Positions 1 to 5,831 of a stretch of 6,756 nt of DNA are shown here, in pieces. Origin of the DNA: Bacillota bacterium. GTDB lineage: Bacteria > Bacillota > Clostridia > Lachnospirales > Lachnospiraceae. The notes beneath the pieces were generated by a model, which saw only the letters and a program-made list of their open reading frames with translations, was not told the DNA's origin and searched no databases. Numbering within the stretch: position 1 is the stretch's first letter; every line of letters starts with the position of its first letter. The stretch lies in the NCBI GenBank assembly GCA_023407575.1, contig JAEYLX010000043.1, positions 1 through 6,756 on the forward strand, written 5' to 3'. A program made the translations under genes and the position numbers.

Positions 1-182
1 ACATAGACCTCGCCATGCTGATAGGGGCTCATGGTGCCGGGGTCTACATTGATGTAAGGATCCAGCTTCTGCGCCGCCACCTTCAGTCCCCGCGCCTTCA
101 GCAGCCGCCCCAAGGAAGCCGCCGTGATGCCCTTTCCCAGTCCGGAAACAACGCCGCCCGTCACAAAAATATACTTTGTCAT
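1..182 (-). CDS. pyrG: CTP synthase, N-terminal part (cut by window edge)
   Basis: CTP synthase makes CTP from UTP, ATP and glutamine in the cytoplasm, the last step of de novo pyrimidine nucleotide synthesis. Only the first 60 codons are present. They begin MTKYIFVTGGVVSGLGKG and continue through AASLGRLLKARG, KLDPYINVDPGTMSP and YQHGEVY. This is the highly conserved start of the synthetase (amidoligase) domain, including its glycine-rich nucleotide-binding loop at about residues 9-19. The full protein is usually about 535 residues, and the rest, including the glutaminase domain, lies outside the window. The ATG at 182 is chosen because GGGAGG lies 7 bases upstream (about 190-195) and because the family starts exactly here. 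The gene has its own promoter (274-303) and a terminator between promoter and start codon, so expression is probably controlled by attenuation. Identification is near certain from sequence. Confidence 0.97.
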   Translation of the reverse strand, partial: MTKYIFVTGGVVSGLGKGITAASLGRLLKARGLKVAAQKLDPYINVDPGTMSPYQHGEVY

Positions 183-206
183 GTGTCGCCCTCCCATGCA
201 AAATTC

Positions 207-256
207 AAAAAAAGAAAAGACGCCCATCAGGGGGCAAAAGTCCCCTGATGAACGTC
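207..256 (-). terminator. Intrinsic terminator/attenuator upstream of pyrG
   Basis: On the minus strand, bases 256-242 pair with 233-219 in a 15-bp stem (GACGTTCATCAGGGG with CCCCTGATGGGCGTC, two T.G wobbles), with a short loop. A T-rich run, TTTTCTTTTTTT, follows at 218-207. It sits only about 10 bases downstream of the predicted pyrG transcription start and just upstream of the pyrG ribosome binding site, so it would stop pyrG transcription unless blocked. No other terminator is visible after the ANTAR gene stop at 351, so it probably also ends the upstream five-gene operon. Confidence 0.9.
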
Positions 257-268
257 CTTGTTCAACAG
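245..268 (-). promoter_or_regulatory. Hexaloop hairpin, putative ANTAR antiterminator of pyrG
   Basis: Minus-strand bases 268-260 (CTGTTGAAC) pair with 253-245 (GTTCATCAG), with one T-T mismatch, around the six-base loop AAGGAC (259-254). The loop has A at position 1 and G at position 4, the conserved bases of ANTAR-target hexaloops. Its 3' strand and loop use bases 245-256 of the terminator 5' strand, so the two hairpins cannot form together. The pairing is seen in the sequence. Binding by an ANTAR protein is inferred from the loop, from the ANTAR gene at 351-935, and from matching hairpins in the two other leaders of this window. Confidence 0.66.
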
Positions 269-273
269 TTGGT

Positions 274-303
274 ATTTTACTGCGGCCTGCGGCGCTTTGT
301 CAA
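274..303 (-). promoter_or_regulatory. pyrG: Sigma-A-type promoter of pyrG
   Basis: On the minus strand a perfect TTGACA -35 box (303-298) is followed by an 18-base spacer and TAAAAT (279-274). Transcription should start near 269-266, at the first bases of the hexaloop hairpin (268-245). The predicted start lacks a run of G residues, so it does not resemble the reiterative G-addition start of Bacillus subtilis pyrG. Confidence 0.82.
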
Positions 304-350
304 GCGGTGTTTTTATGATTCAGAGCATCCCTGTGTGCGGAAGGCTTGTG

Positions 351-935
351 CTATTTATACGTCTTGATCACGGATTCCGCCACCTCCCGCTTGGATATGC
401 GCTGATCCATGGACTGCTTTTCGATATAGCGGTGGGCCTCCGGCTCTGTCATGCCAAGGCACTCGATCAACAGCCATTTGGCCCGGTTGACCAGCCGGAT
501 CTCCTCGATCCGCTCCTCCACCGTGGCCTGCTTCGCCTCCATCCGCCGCATCCGTTCGCGGGTGGCGCAGAGGATCCGCAGATTCTGCGCCACCATCTGC
601 ATGCCGGTGGGCTTGGACAGCGTCATCACGCCGTACCCGACAACTCTTGCGTAGATATCGTCGAACTGATCGTTCCGCACCAGCAGCAGGACTCCGGCGC
701 CGCTTCCGGTGCAGATGTCTACCGCCAGATGCATCCCGAAGTCATCCGGCAGCGGCGCGTTGATCAGCACGATATCGAATGCCGCTTCCGCGATCCTGCG
801 GCGCGCCTCTCCGACACTGTGTACCGTCGTCACCGGCCAGTAATCCGTCACGGGGAGCAGCGGCATGATCTTCGTGGTAAAGCTGTCCGAGGCGGTGACG
901 ATCAGAACACTGTATGTCCGTTCCTGAAAGACCAT
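351..935 (-). CDS. ANTAR-domain RNA-binding antiterminator with degenerate receiver
   Basis: This is a 194-residue AmiR/NasR/EutV-type regulator. The family binds hexaloop RNA hairpins and prevents transcription termination. Residues 8-118 look like a response-regulator receiver (SVLIVTASDSF, DIVLINAPLPDDFG, LSKPTG). However, the phosphoacceptor Asp position is Asn59, and the usual acidic pair after the first strand is replaced (TAS). Only the K108-P pair remains, so phosphorylation is unlikely. A charged, coiled-coil-like helix (about 122-147) leads into the C-terminal ANTAR three-helix domain (about 138-192), with A152, LGMTEPEA and REVAESVI matching the family pattern. The ATG at 935 has AAAGGAGGGG just upstream. 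A GTG at 971 would add 12 residues but directly follows the upstream gene and is less likely. It is the last gene of the GOGAT/GS operon. It resembles the NitR-type ANTAR genes reported beside glnA in clostridia (from memory). Its targets are probably the three leaders in this window. Confidence 0.9.
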   Translation of the reverse strand: MVFQERTYSVLIVTASDSFTTKIMPLLPVTDYWPVTTVHSVGEARRRIAEAAFDIVLINAPLPDDFGMHLAVDICTGSGAGVLLLVRNDQFDDIYARVVGYGVMTLSKPTGMQMVAQNLRILCATRERMRRMEAKQATVEERIEEIRLVNRAKWLLIECLGMTEPEAHRYIEKQSMDQRISKREVAESVIKTYK

Positions 936-971
936 GTTCTCCCCTCCTTTCACCTGCTTCCGGCAGGTCAC

Positions 972-2183
972 TCACTGATGGCAATAGGCGGAGATCACGG
1001 CTTCCGGGAGATGCTTGCGGATAAATGCGCTTGCCTCTGCCAGCGCGGCAGCCTCTGCCAGTGAGCCGGGCAGCTTTTTCAGTCCATCCAGCACCTCCGC
1101 AGGCGCGGTATAGACATTGAAGTCCGATGCCGGGCAGAGCTGCAGGTCATGCGCAAGCCCATGCAGTCCGGCGTAGATCATGAGCGCATAGGCGATGTAC
1201 GGATTGGTCATCGGATCGGCAGAGCGCAGCTCGGCCCGGCGGTATTCGCCCACCGCCGCCGGGATGCGGATCAGCTGGGAGCGGTTTTCCGCAGACCATG
1301 TCACATAGAGGGGCGCTTTGTCGTGGCCAAGGCGATCGTAGGACTCCTCGCAGGGATTCATAAACAGCGTCATATCCCGGATATTCTCCAGGATCCCCGC
1401 AATGACACCGGGCAGCGGCTGGGCATTCTCGTCACATCTGGCCGAGACGTTGATGTGCATCCCGTTTCCGTCCCAGTCTGCCAAGGGCTTGGGGGAAAAG
1501 CTGGCGCAAAGCCCGTTCTGCGCCGCCACGGTGCGGACCACCGCGTGGAAGGTAACGGCGTTGTCGGCAGCCGTGAGGGGGTCTGAATACCGGAAATCGA
1601 TCTCATTCTGGCCCGGGCCGCTCTCATGGTGGGAGCTCTCCGGCCGGATCCCCATCCGCTCCAGCATCAGGCAGATCTCCCGGCGGATCGTCTCCCCCCT
1701 GTCGTCCGGCGCGATGTCCATATAGCCCGCATGGTCGTAGGGGATGCTGGTAGGCTCGCCATATTCATCGAGGCGAAACAGGTAGAACTCCATCTCCGCG
1801 CCAAACGCGAACTGAACGCCCCGGGCGTCGGCATCTGCCACCGCCCGCTTCAGGATGCTCCGGGTATCCCGCTCAAAGGGTCTGCCGTCCGGATAGGAGA
1901 TGTCGCAGAACATCCGCACCACCTTGCCCTGCTCCGGCCGCCACGGAAGCTGGATCAGGGTGGAGGGGTCCGGGTGAAGCAGCAGATCGGAGCGGATCTC
2001 GCCGCCGAAGCCCTCCACCGCCGAGGCATCAAAGGCGATCCCGTAGGTGAAGGCGCGCTTGAGCTCACTTGGCATGATGGCCACGTTGTGCTGCTTTCCA
2101 TAGACGTTGCAGAAGGCCAAGCGGATAAACTTGACGTCCTCCTCCTGCACGAATTGTATCACTTCTTCCGGCGTGTACTTCAT
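972..2183 (-). CDS. glnA: Short type I-like glutamine synthetase family protein
   Basis: Glutamine synthetases join ammonia to glutamate using ATP in the cytoplasm. This protein has 403 residues, against about 445 for usual bacterial GSI. The N-terminal beta-grasp region contains FDASAVEGF (D52), and the catalytic domain follows. Visible site residues are E130 and E132 (AEMEFYLF), E187 and E194 (ESGPGQNEIDF), H243 (GNGMH), N300-R301-S302, and E318/R320 (AELRS), followed by DPMTNPY. The flap glutamate found before AP in ordinary GSI (GYEAP) is Lys289 here (GHDKAP), with a one-residue deletion, and the C-terminus ends early at YCHQ. No tyrosine adenylylation loop was recognised. The ATG at 2183 has AGGTGAG upstream. 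It starts 17 bases after the GXGXG gene, and the ANTAR gene follows 36 bases after its stop. Family membership is sure. Whether it makes glutamine efficiently, or acts on another amine or as a sensor, is open. Confidence 0.88.
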   Translation of the reverse strand: MKYTPEEVIQFVQEEDVKFIRLAFCNVYGKQHNVAIMPSELKRAFTYGIAFDASAVEGFGGEIRSDLLLHPDPSTLIQLPWRPEQGKVVRMFCDISYPDGRPFERDTRSILKRAVADADARGVQFAFGAEMEFYLFRLDEYGEPTSIPYDHAGYMDIAPDDRGETIRREICLMLERMGIRPESSHHESGPGQNEIDFRYSDPLTAADNAVTFHAVVRTVAAQNGLCASFSPKPLADWDGNGMHINVSARCDENAQPLPGVIAGILENIRDMTLFMNPCEESYDRLGHDKAPLYVTWSAENRSQLIRIPAAVGEYRRAELRSADPMTNPYIAYALMIYAGLHGLAHDLQLCPASDFNVYTAPAEVLDGLKKLPGSLAEAAALAEASAFIRKHLPEAVISAYCHQ

Positions 2184-2200
2184 GTTCTCACCTGCTTTTC

Positions 2201-2923
2201 TTAATTCAAAACATACATCTGGCGATAGGGGTTCTTTGTATCTGGGGTGATCACGGTAAAGGGTGCGTCCATGATGGCGTCCCGGTCTCCTCCGAAAAAC
2301 GTACAGTAGTTCTGCACATATTTGCTGATCTCGGTCAGGTCATCCGCCCCGGCAGGCCGCGCTTTGACCTGCCCGGGAAGCCGCAGGCCGCTGCCGTCTG
2401 AGCGCAGATAGAGCTTTCCTCCGTGCATACCGGTACAGGGGAAATTACTCACGATGGGACGGCCCGTTTGGGACAGCCCCAAAACAAGGATGATCCCGCC
2501 CGCCTGATATTCTCCTAAAAAGCTCCCCGCCGTACCGCCGATGACCAGTGCCGGTACTTTATTGCCGTACGCCTTCATGTGGATGCCCGCACGGTAGCCG
2601 GCATCCCCCTGTACATAGATCTCGCCGCCCCGCATGGCGTATCCCGCCGCATCGCCGATGCTGCCGTGGACGATGATCCGTCCGCCGTTCATCGTATCGC
2701 CGACGGCGTCCTGCGCGTTGCCGCGCACCTCGATGCAGGCGCCGTCCAGATAGGCGCCCAGCGCGTTCCCCGGCGTCCCCGCGATCTCCAGAAGCCCCTG
2801 CTCCGCCCCGGCGCCAATGAATCTCTGCCCAAGGCAGCCGGTGATCAGCAGCGTCCCGGAGCTGTGTTGGATCCGCTCATTCAACTGGCGATGATCCAGC
2901 TGTGACGCATCGATATGAAACAT
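2201..2923 (-). CDS. Glutamate synthase GXGXG-domain subunit (split GOGAT)
   Basis: This 240-residue protein equals the C-terminal beta-helix domain of the large glutamate synthase subunit, here a separate polypeptide as in archaeal-type split GOGAT. Residues about 48-175 hold regularly spaced G-x-x-G/G-G turns, each between short beta strands: GNALGAYLDG, GDTMNGGRIIVHG, GYAMRGGEIYVQG and GEYQAGGIILVLG. This is the GXGXG (FwdC/GltB C-terminal) superhelix, which is structural and packs the amidotransferase against the FMN domain. The C-terminal tail (about 190-240) carries TEISKYVQNYCTFF. There is no signal peptide or membrane segment. The ATG at 2923 has GGGAGG 9 bases upstream. It follows the FMN subunit by 34 bases, so it is cotranscribed. 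It probably forms a complex with the proteins at 2958-4463 and 4463-5557. Confidence 0.9.
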   Translation of the reverse strand: MFHIDASQLDHRQLNERIQHSSGTLLITGCLGQRFIGAGAEQGLLEIAGTPGNALGAYLDGACIEVRGNAQDAVGDTMNGGRIIVHGSIGDAAGYAMRGGEIYVQGDAGYRAGIHMKAYGNKVPALVIGGTAGSFLGEYQAGGIILVLGLSQTGRPIVSNFPCTGMHGGKLYLRSDGSGLRLPGQVKARPAGADDLTEISKYVQNYCTFFGGDRDAIMDAPFTVITPDTKNPYRQMYVLN

Positions 2924-2957
2924 GATACCACGCCTCCCGTCGATTTTCTATCTAAAA

Positions 2958-4463
2958 TTACTCTCCGGCATGAGAAATTCCGAGGATATGCAGCTCTCTG
3001 TCCGTCAAGCCGACGCCGCGGAGCATCAAGCGATTTCCCCGCAGCGCCTCCACGGAGTTGATGCCCATGCCGCCCATCATCTCCTTGATCTCGTGCCGCC
3101 ACGCGGTCATCAGATTGACAAGCCGCCGGCTCCCCTCGTCAATATCCAGCCGCTTGACCAGCTCCGGTCTCTGGGTGGTGATCCCCCAGTTACAAAGCCC
3201 GGTCTGACAGCTTCTGCACAGATGGCATCCCAGCGCCAGCAGGGCGGCCGTGCCGATGTAGCAGGCATCCGCCCCCAGCGCGATGGCCTTGACCACATCG
3301 GCGGAGGAACGGATGCTGCCGCCGGCAATCAGGGACACATGATTGCGTATCCCCTCCTCCCGCAGCCGCTGATCCACTGCGGCCAGCGCCAGTTCAATGG
3401 GTATTCCCACATTATCCCGGATGCGGGTAGGGGCTGCGCCGGTGCCGCCCCGGAAGCCGTCGATGGCGATGATATCCGCGCCGCTGCGGGCGATCCCGCT
3501 GGCGATGGCTGCAATGTTGTGGACGGCTGCCACCTTGACGATAACCGGCTTTTGGTAGGCGGTCGTCTCCTTCAGGGAATAGACCAGCTGCCGCAGATCC
3601 TCAATGGAGTAAATGTCGTGGTGGGGTGCGGGAGAGATGGCGTCGGTCCCCTCCGGCACCATTCTGGTGCGGGAGATGTCGCCGACGATCTTAGCCCCCG
3701 GCAGGTGTCCGCCGATACCGGGCTTTGCACCCTGCCCCATTATGATCTCAATGGCCGCGCCGGCATTCAGATACCGCTTATGTACGCCGAACCGTCCGGA
3801 GGCGACCTGTACGATGGTGTTTTCACCGTAGTCATAAAAATCCTCGTGGAGCCCGCCCTCGCCGGTATTGTAGCAGATGCCAAGCTCCTGCGCTGCTCTG
3901 GCAAGGCAGGCGTGGGCGTTGTAGCTGATAGAGCCATAGCTCATGGCGGAGAACAAAACAGGCATGGACAGCTGGAGCTGCGGCGGCAGATCGCAGTTCA
4001 GCCGTCCGTCCGGTTCTCTTCGCATACGCTCCGGCTTTCTGCCCAGAAACACCCTTGTCTCCATAGGCTCCCGCAGGGGGTCAATGGGCGGATTCGTCAC
4101 CTGCGAGGCGTTGATCAATATCTTGTCCCAATAGACAGGAAAGCGCTTTGGATTTCCCATAGAGGACAGCAGCACGCCGCCGCTCCCGGCCTGCCGGTAA
4201 AGCTCCTTGACGGTCTCCTCGTCCCAGTTGTCGTTTTCCCGGGGCGCACAGCTGCTCCTTTGTATCTTCAGCGCATGGGTGGGGCAAAAGCAGACGCATC
4301 GCTGGCAGTTGACGCATTTGCTCTCGTCACTGACCATGGTCTTCCTTTCCGCATCGAACCGGTGGACACCGTTGGCGCACTGCCTCTCGCAGATGCGGCA
4401 GTTGGTACACCGCTCCGCGCGGCGAATGACCTCAAATTGCGGATAGATATAGTCGATCCCCAT
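2958..4463 (-). CDS. gltB: Glutamate synthase core: 2x[4Fe-4S] ferredoxin plus FMN domain
   Basis: This 501-residue protein is the catalytic core of a split, archaeal-type glutamate synthase. It reduces 2-oxoglutarate and ammonia (delivered from glutamine) to glutamate on FMN. Residues 19-29 (CTNCRICERQC) and 50-61 (CVNCQRCVCFCP) are two complete CxxCxxCxxxC clusters for two [4Fe-4S] centres. From about residue 110 onward comes the TIM-barrel FMN domain: FSAMSYGSIS, GQGAKPGIGGHLPG, PHHDIYSIEDL, IDGFRGGTGAAP and AGGSIRSSADV. C413, C419 and C424 keep the C-x5-C-x4-C spacing of the GltB [3Fe-4S] site. The start at 4463 overlaps the upstream stop by one base (TGATG), with AAGGAGGG just before it. 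An upstream in-frame ATG at 4487 lies inside the previous gene and is less likely. No GltD-type NADPH/FAD subunit is in the window, so reducing power may come from ferredoxin or from a gltD elsewhere. Confidence 0.95.
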   Translation of the reverse strand: MGIDYIYPQFEVIRRAERCTNCRICERQCANGVHRFDAERKTMVSDESKCVNCQRCVCFCPTHALKIQRSSCAPRENDNWDEETVKELYRQAGSGGVLLSSMGNPKRFPVYWDKILINASQVTNPPIDPLREPMETRVFLGRKPERMRREPDGRLNCDLPPQLQLSMPVLFSAMSYGSISYNAHACLARAAQELGICYNTGEGGLHEDFYDYGENTIVQVASGRFGVHKRYLNAGAAIEIIMGQGAKPGIGGHLPGAKIVGDISRTRMVPEGTDAISPAPHHDIYSIEDLRQLVYSLKETTAYQKPVIVKVAAVHNIAAIASGIARSGADIIAIDGFRGGTGAAPTRIRDNVGIPIELALAAVDQRLREEGIRNHVSLIAGGSIRSSADVVKAIALGADACYIGTAALLALGCHLCRSCQTGLCNWGITTQRPELVKRLDIDEGSRRLVNLMTAWRHEIKEMMGGMGINSVEALRGNRLMLRGVGLTDRELHILGISHAGE

Positions 4464-5557
4464 CAGTACCGTCCCTCCTTCACCCACACGATCACCGGCT
4501 CGCCGCCGGCGGGGGCAAACAGATTTTCCGCGTCCGGCTCCATGGCACGGATCGCAGCCTCCTCGCTGGCGATCAGGACCTTGTCATCCTTCTCCGCCAC
4601 CACCAGACTGCGCAGCTTCAGCCGGTCATTCAGCGCCATCAAGCCACCTGCAAAGCCCAGGATGATGGAAAAGGGGCCCGTGATCAGAAGACTGGAGAAC
4701 ACGGTGCGGAGATAGCGAAGCTTTGTCTGCTCCGCCTCGCCCTTCGTCTCGATGGTGGACCAGAAGGGGGCCGCGATCACCGCGGACAGCTCCTCCAGCG
4801 AAAGCCCCTGCCTGCGCAGGAGGTAGTCCGCAATGTAGGTGATGACCTCTGTATCCGTCTGCAAGGTACACCGATAGCCGAACATCTCCATGAAACGGCG
4901 GTTGGCGTCGTAGGAGGATATCTCCCCGTTGTGGACGATGGAGCGATCCAGCAGCGCGAATGGGTGTGCGCCGCCCCACCAGCCCGGCGTATTGGTAGGA
5001 TACCGCCCGTGCGCCGTCCAGCTATAAGCCGCATACTCCTCCAGACGGTAGAAGCGTCCCACATCCTCCGGGAAGCCCACCGCCTTGAACACCCCCATAT
5101 TCTTCCCGCTGGAAAAAACGTACACGCCCTTCATCTGCGTGTTGATCGTCATGACCGTGCGGGCCACGCACTCCTCCTCGTCTATCTGCATGGAGGCCAG
5201 CACGCTGCGCAGCGGCGTCACGAAAAAGCGCCAGATCAGCGGCTCGTCCGTAATGGCAGGCGTCTTCCGGGTGGGGATCCGCTCCTCGCGGACGATCTCC
5301 ATTGTCTCCCGCAGAAAGGCTTCGCAGTTTTTTCTGGCGGCGCGGTCGTCCAGAAACATATGCAGGGCAAAAAAGTCCCGGTACTCAGGATAGATCCCAT
5401 AGGCCGCGAAGCCGCCTCCCAATCCGTTGGAGCGGTCGTGCATGGGTTTCATGCTTTCGATGATCGTTTCGCCGGTCATAAGCTGACCTTCTCTGGAGAT
5501 CACGGCGGCGATCGCACAGCCGGATGGGATCCGGATCTGTCCTTCGATTTTGTTCAT
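4463..5557 (-). CDS. Glutamate synthase glutamine amidotransferase subunit (class II GATase)
   Basis: This 364-residue protein supplies ammonia to the glutamate synthase core by hydrolysing glutamine. It is a class II (N-terminal nucleophile) amidotransferase. The likely nucleophile is Cys14 in IPSGCAIAAV, preceded by a 13-residue leader that would need removal to free the cysteine. Later motifs fit the family: DRSNGLGGGFAAYG (41-54), GRYPTNTPGWWGGAHPF (184-200), HNGEISSYDANRR (209-221) and TDTEVITY (234-241). The ATG at 5557 is chosen because the conserved start lies just downstream and AGGGGG stands upstream. The frame stays open to 6202, but that extension crosses the leader, both promoters and glnN and is not coding. 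It is the first gene of the five-gene operon, and its stop overlaps the next start. It is controlled by the leader attenuator at 5573-5640. Confidence 0.93.
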   Translation of the reverse strand: MNKIEGQIRIPSGCAIAAVISREGQLMTGETIIESMKPMHDRSNGLGGGFAAYGIYPEYRDFFALHMFLDDRAARKNCEAFLRETMEIVREERIPTRKTPAITDEPLIWRFFVTPLRSVLASMQIDEEECVARTVMTINTQMKGVYVFSSGKNMGVFKAVGFPEDVGRFYRLEEYAAYSWTAHGRYPTNTPGWWGGAHPFALLDRSIVHNGEISSYDANRRFMEMFGYRCTLQTDTEVITYIADYLLRRQGLSLEELSAVIAAPFWSTIETKGEAEQTKLRYLRTVFSSLLITGPFSIILGFAGGLMALNDRLKLRSLVVAEKDDKVLIASEEAAIRAMEPDAENLFAPAGGEPVIVWVKEGRY

Positions 5558-5572
5558 ATCTCCACACCCCCT

Positions 5573-5640
5573 AAAAAGGAAAAGAACGGGGCCTGTTTGC
5601 GGAAAAAGCGTACTTACTCCGCAGAACATCCTCGTTCTTT
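5573..5640 (-). terminator. Intrinsic terminator/attenuator in the GOGAT operon leader
   Basis: Minus-strand bases 5640-5630 (AAAGAACGAGG) pair with 5591-5581 (CCCCGTTCTTT), 10 of 11 pairs. An inner stem (TGTT, bulged C, TGCGGA with TCCGCAAACA) extends it. TTTTCCTTTTT follows at 5583-5573. It lies between the operon promoter and the first start codon at 5557, so it should act as a leader attenuator. Its U tract is broken by CC, which could make it a moderate rather than complete stop. Confidence 0.85.
5623..5638 (-). promoter_or_regulatory. Hexaloop hairpin, putative ANTAR antiterminator of GOGAT operon
   Basis: Minus-strand AGAAC (5638-5634) pairs with GTTCT (5627-5623) around the six-base loop GAGGAT. 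The loop has G at position 4 but G rather than A at position 1. All stem bases are also part of the terminator 5' arm, so the folds exclude each other. The core GAAC-loop-GTTC is the same as in the pyrG leader, with a similar loop (AAGGAC there). ANTAR binding is inferred. Confidence 0.55.
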
Positions 5641-5644
5641 GTCT

Positions 5645-5673
5645 AAAATACGAGAAAAACCGCCGTTTTACAA
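5645..5673 (-). promoter_or_regulatory. Sigma-A-type promoter of the GOGAT/GS/ANTAR operon
   Basis: On the minus strand TTGTAA (5673-5668) and TATTTT (5650-5645) are separated by 17 bases. The start is predicted near 5640-5637, exactly at the base of the leader hairpins. The -35 box is weaker than that of the pyrG promoter. The spacer region carries an AAAAC-CGCC-GTTTT dyad (5656-5669) that could be incidental. Confidence 0.65.
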
Positions 5674-5730
5674 GGTTATAATTTACCAAAAATTGCGTCC
5701 CGGAAGAAGGGATTTTCAACAAATCGACAG

Positions 5731-5759
5731 TTGACTTTCCGGGCGGCGGGATGTATATT
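5731..5759 (+). promoter_or_regulatory. glnN: Sigma-A-type promoter of glnN
   Basis: TTGACT (5731-5736), a 17-base spacer and TATATT (5754-5759) form a good promoter diverging from the GOGAT operon promoter; the two -35 boxes are 57 bases apart. The start is predicted near 5765-5767, a few bases before the hexaloop hairpin at 5772. Confidence 0.8.
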
Positions 5760-5771
5760 TTGCGATATTGA

Positions 5772-5787
5772 GAGACATTGGCGTCTC
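5772..5787 (+). promoter_or_regulatory. Hexaloop hairpin, putative ANTAR antiterminator of glnN
   Basis: GAGAC (5772-5776) pairs with GTCTC (5783-5787) around the six-base loop ATTGGC, which has A at position 1 and G at position 4 as in known ANTAR targets. The stem lies within the 5' arm of the terminator, so forming it would prevent the terminator. ANTAR binding is an inference supported by the equivalent hairpins in the other two leaders. Confidence 0.66.
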
Positions 5788-5831
5788 GGAGGCAGAGCCT
5801 CCCGTGACGCCGGTGTCTCTTTTTTATTTTT
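5772..5831 (+). terminator. Intrinsic terminator/attenuator in the glnN leader
   Basis: Bases 5772-5785 (GAGACATTGGCGTC) pair with 5806-5819 (GACGCCGGTGTCTC) over 14 bp with two T.G wobbles. An inner stem GGAGGC-AGA-GCCTCC (5788-5802) caps it, and TTTTTTATTTTT follows (5820-5831). This very stable terminator stands between the glnN promoter and its ribosome binding site, so glnN should be off unless termination is relieved. Confidence 0.93.

Noticed and set aside
298..350. A separate terminator for the five-gene operon right after the ANTAR stop
   Set aside because: Only a weak CGCTT-GACA-AAGCG hairpin without a T tract is present (around the pyrG -35 box). The operon more likely ends at the pyrG attenuator (207-256).
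258..1064. A 268-codon open frame on the plus strand over the ANTAR gene
   Set aside because: It is antisense to the ANTAR gene and to the pyrG leader, with low-complexity Arg/His/Pro-rich translation and no recognisable domain.
2922..4715. A 597-codon open frame on the plus strand
   Set aside because: It lies antisense to the clearly recognisable glutamate synthase genes. High GC in codon third positions keeps the opposite frame open, and its translation shows no family motif.
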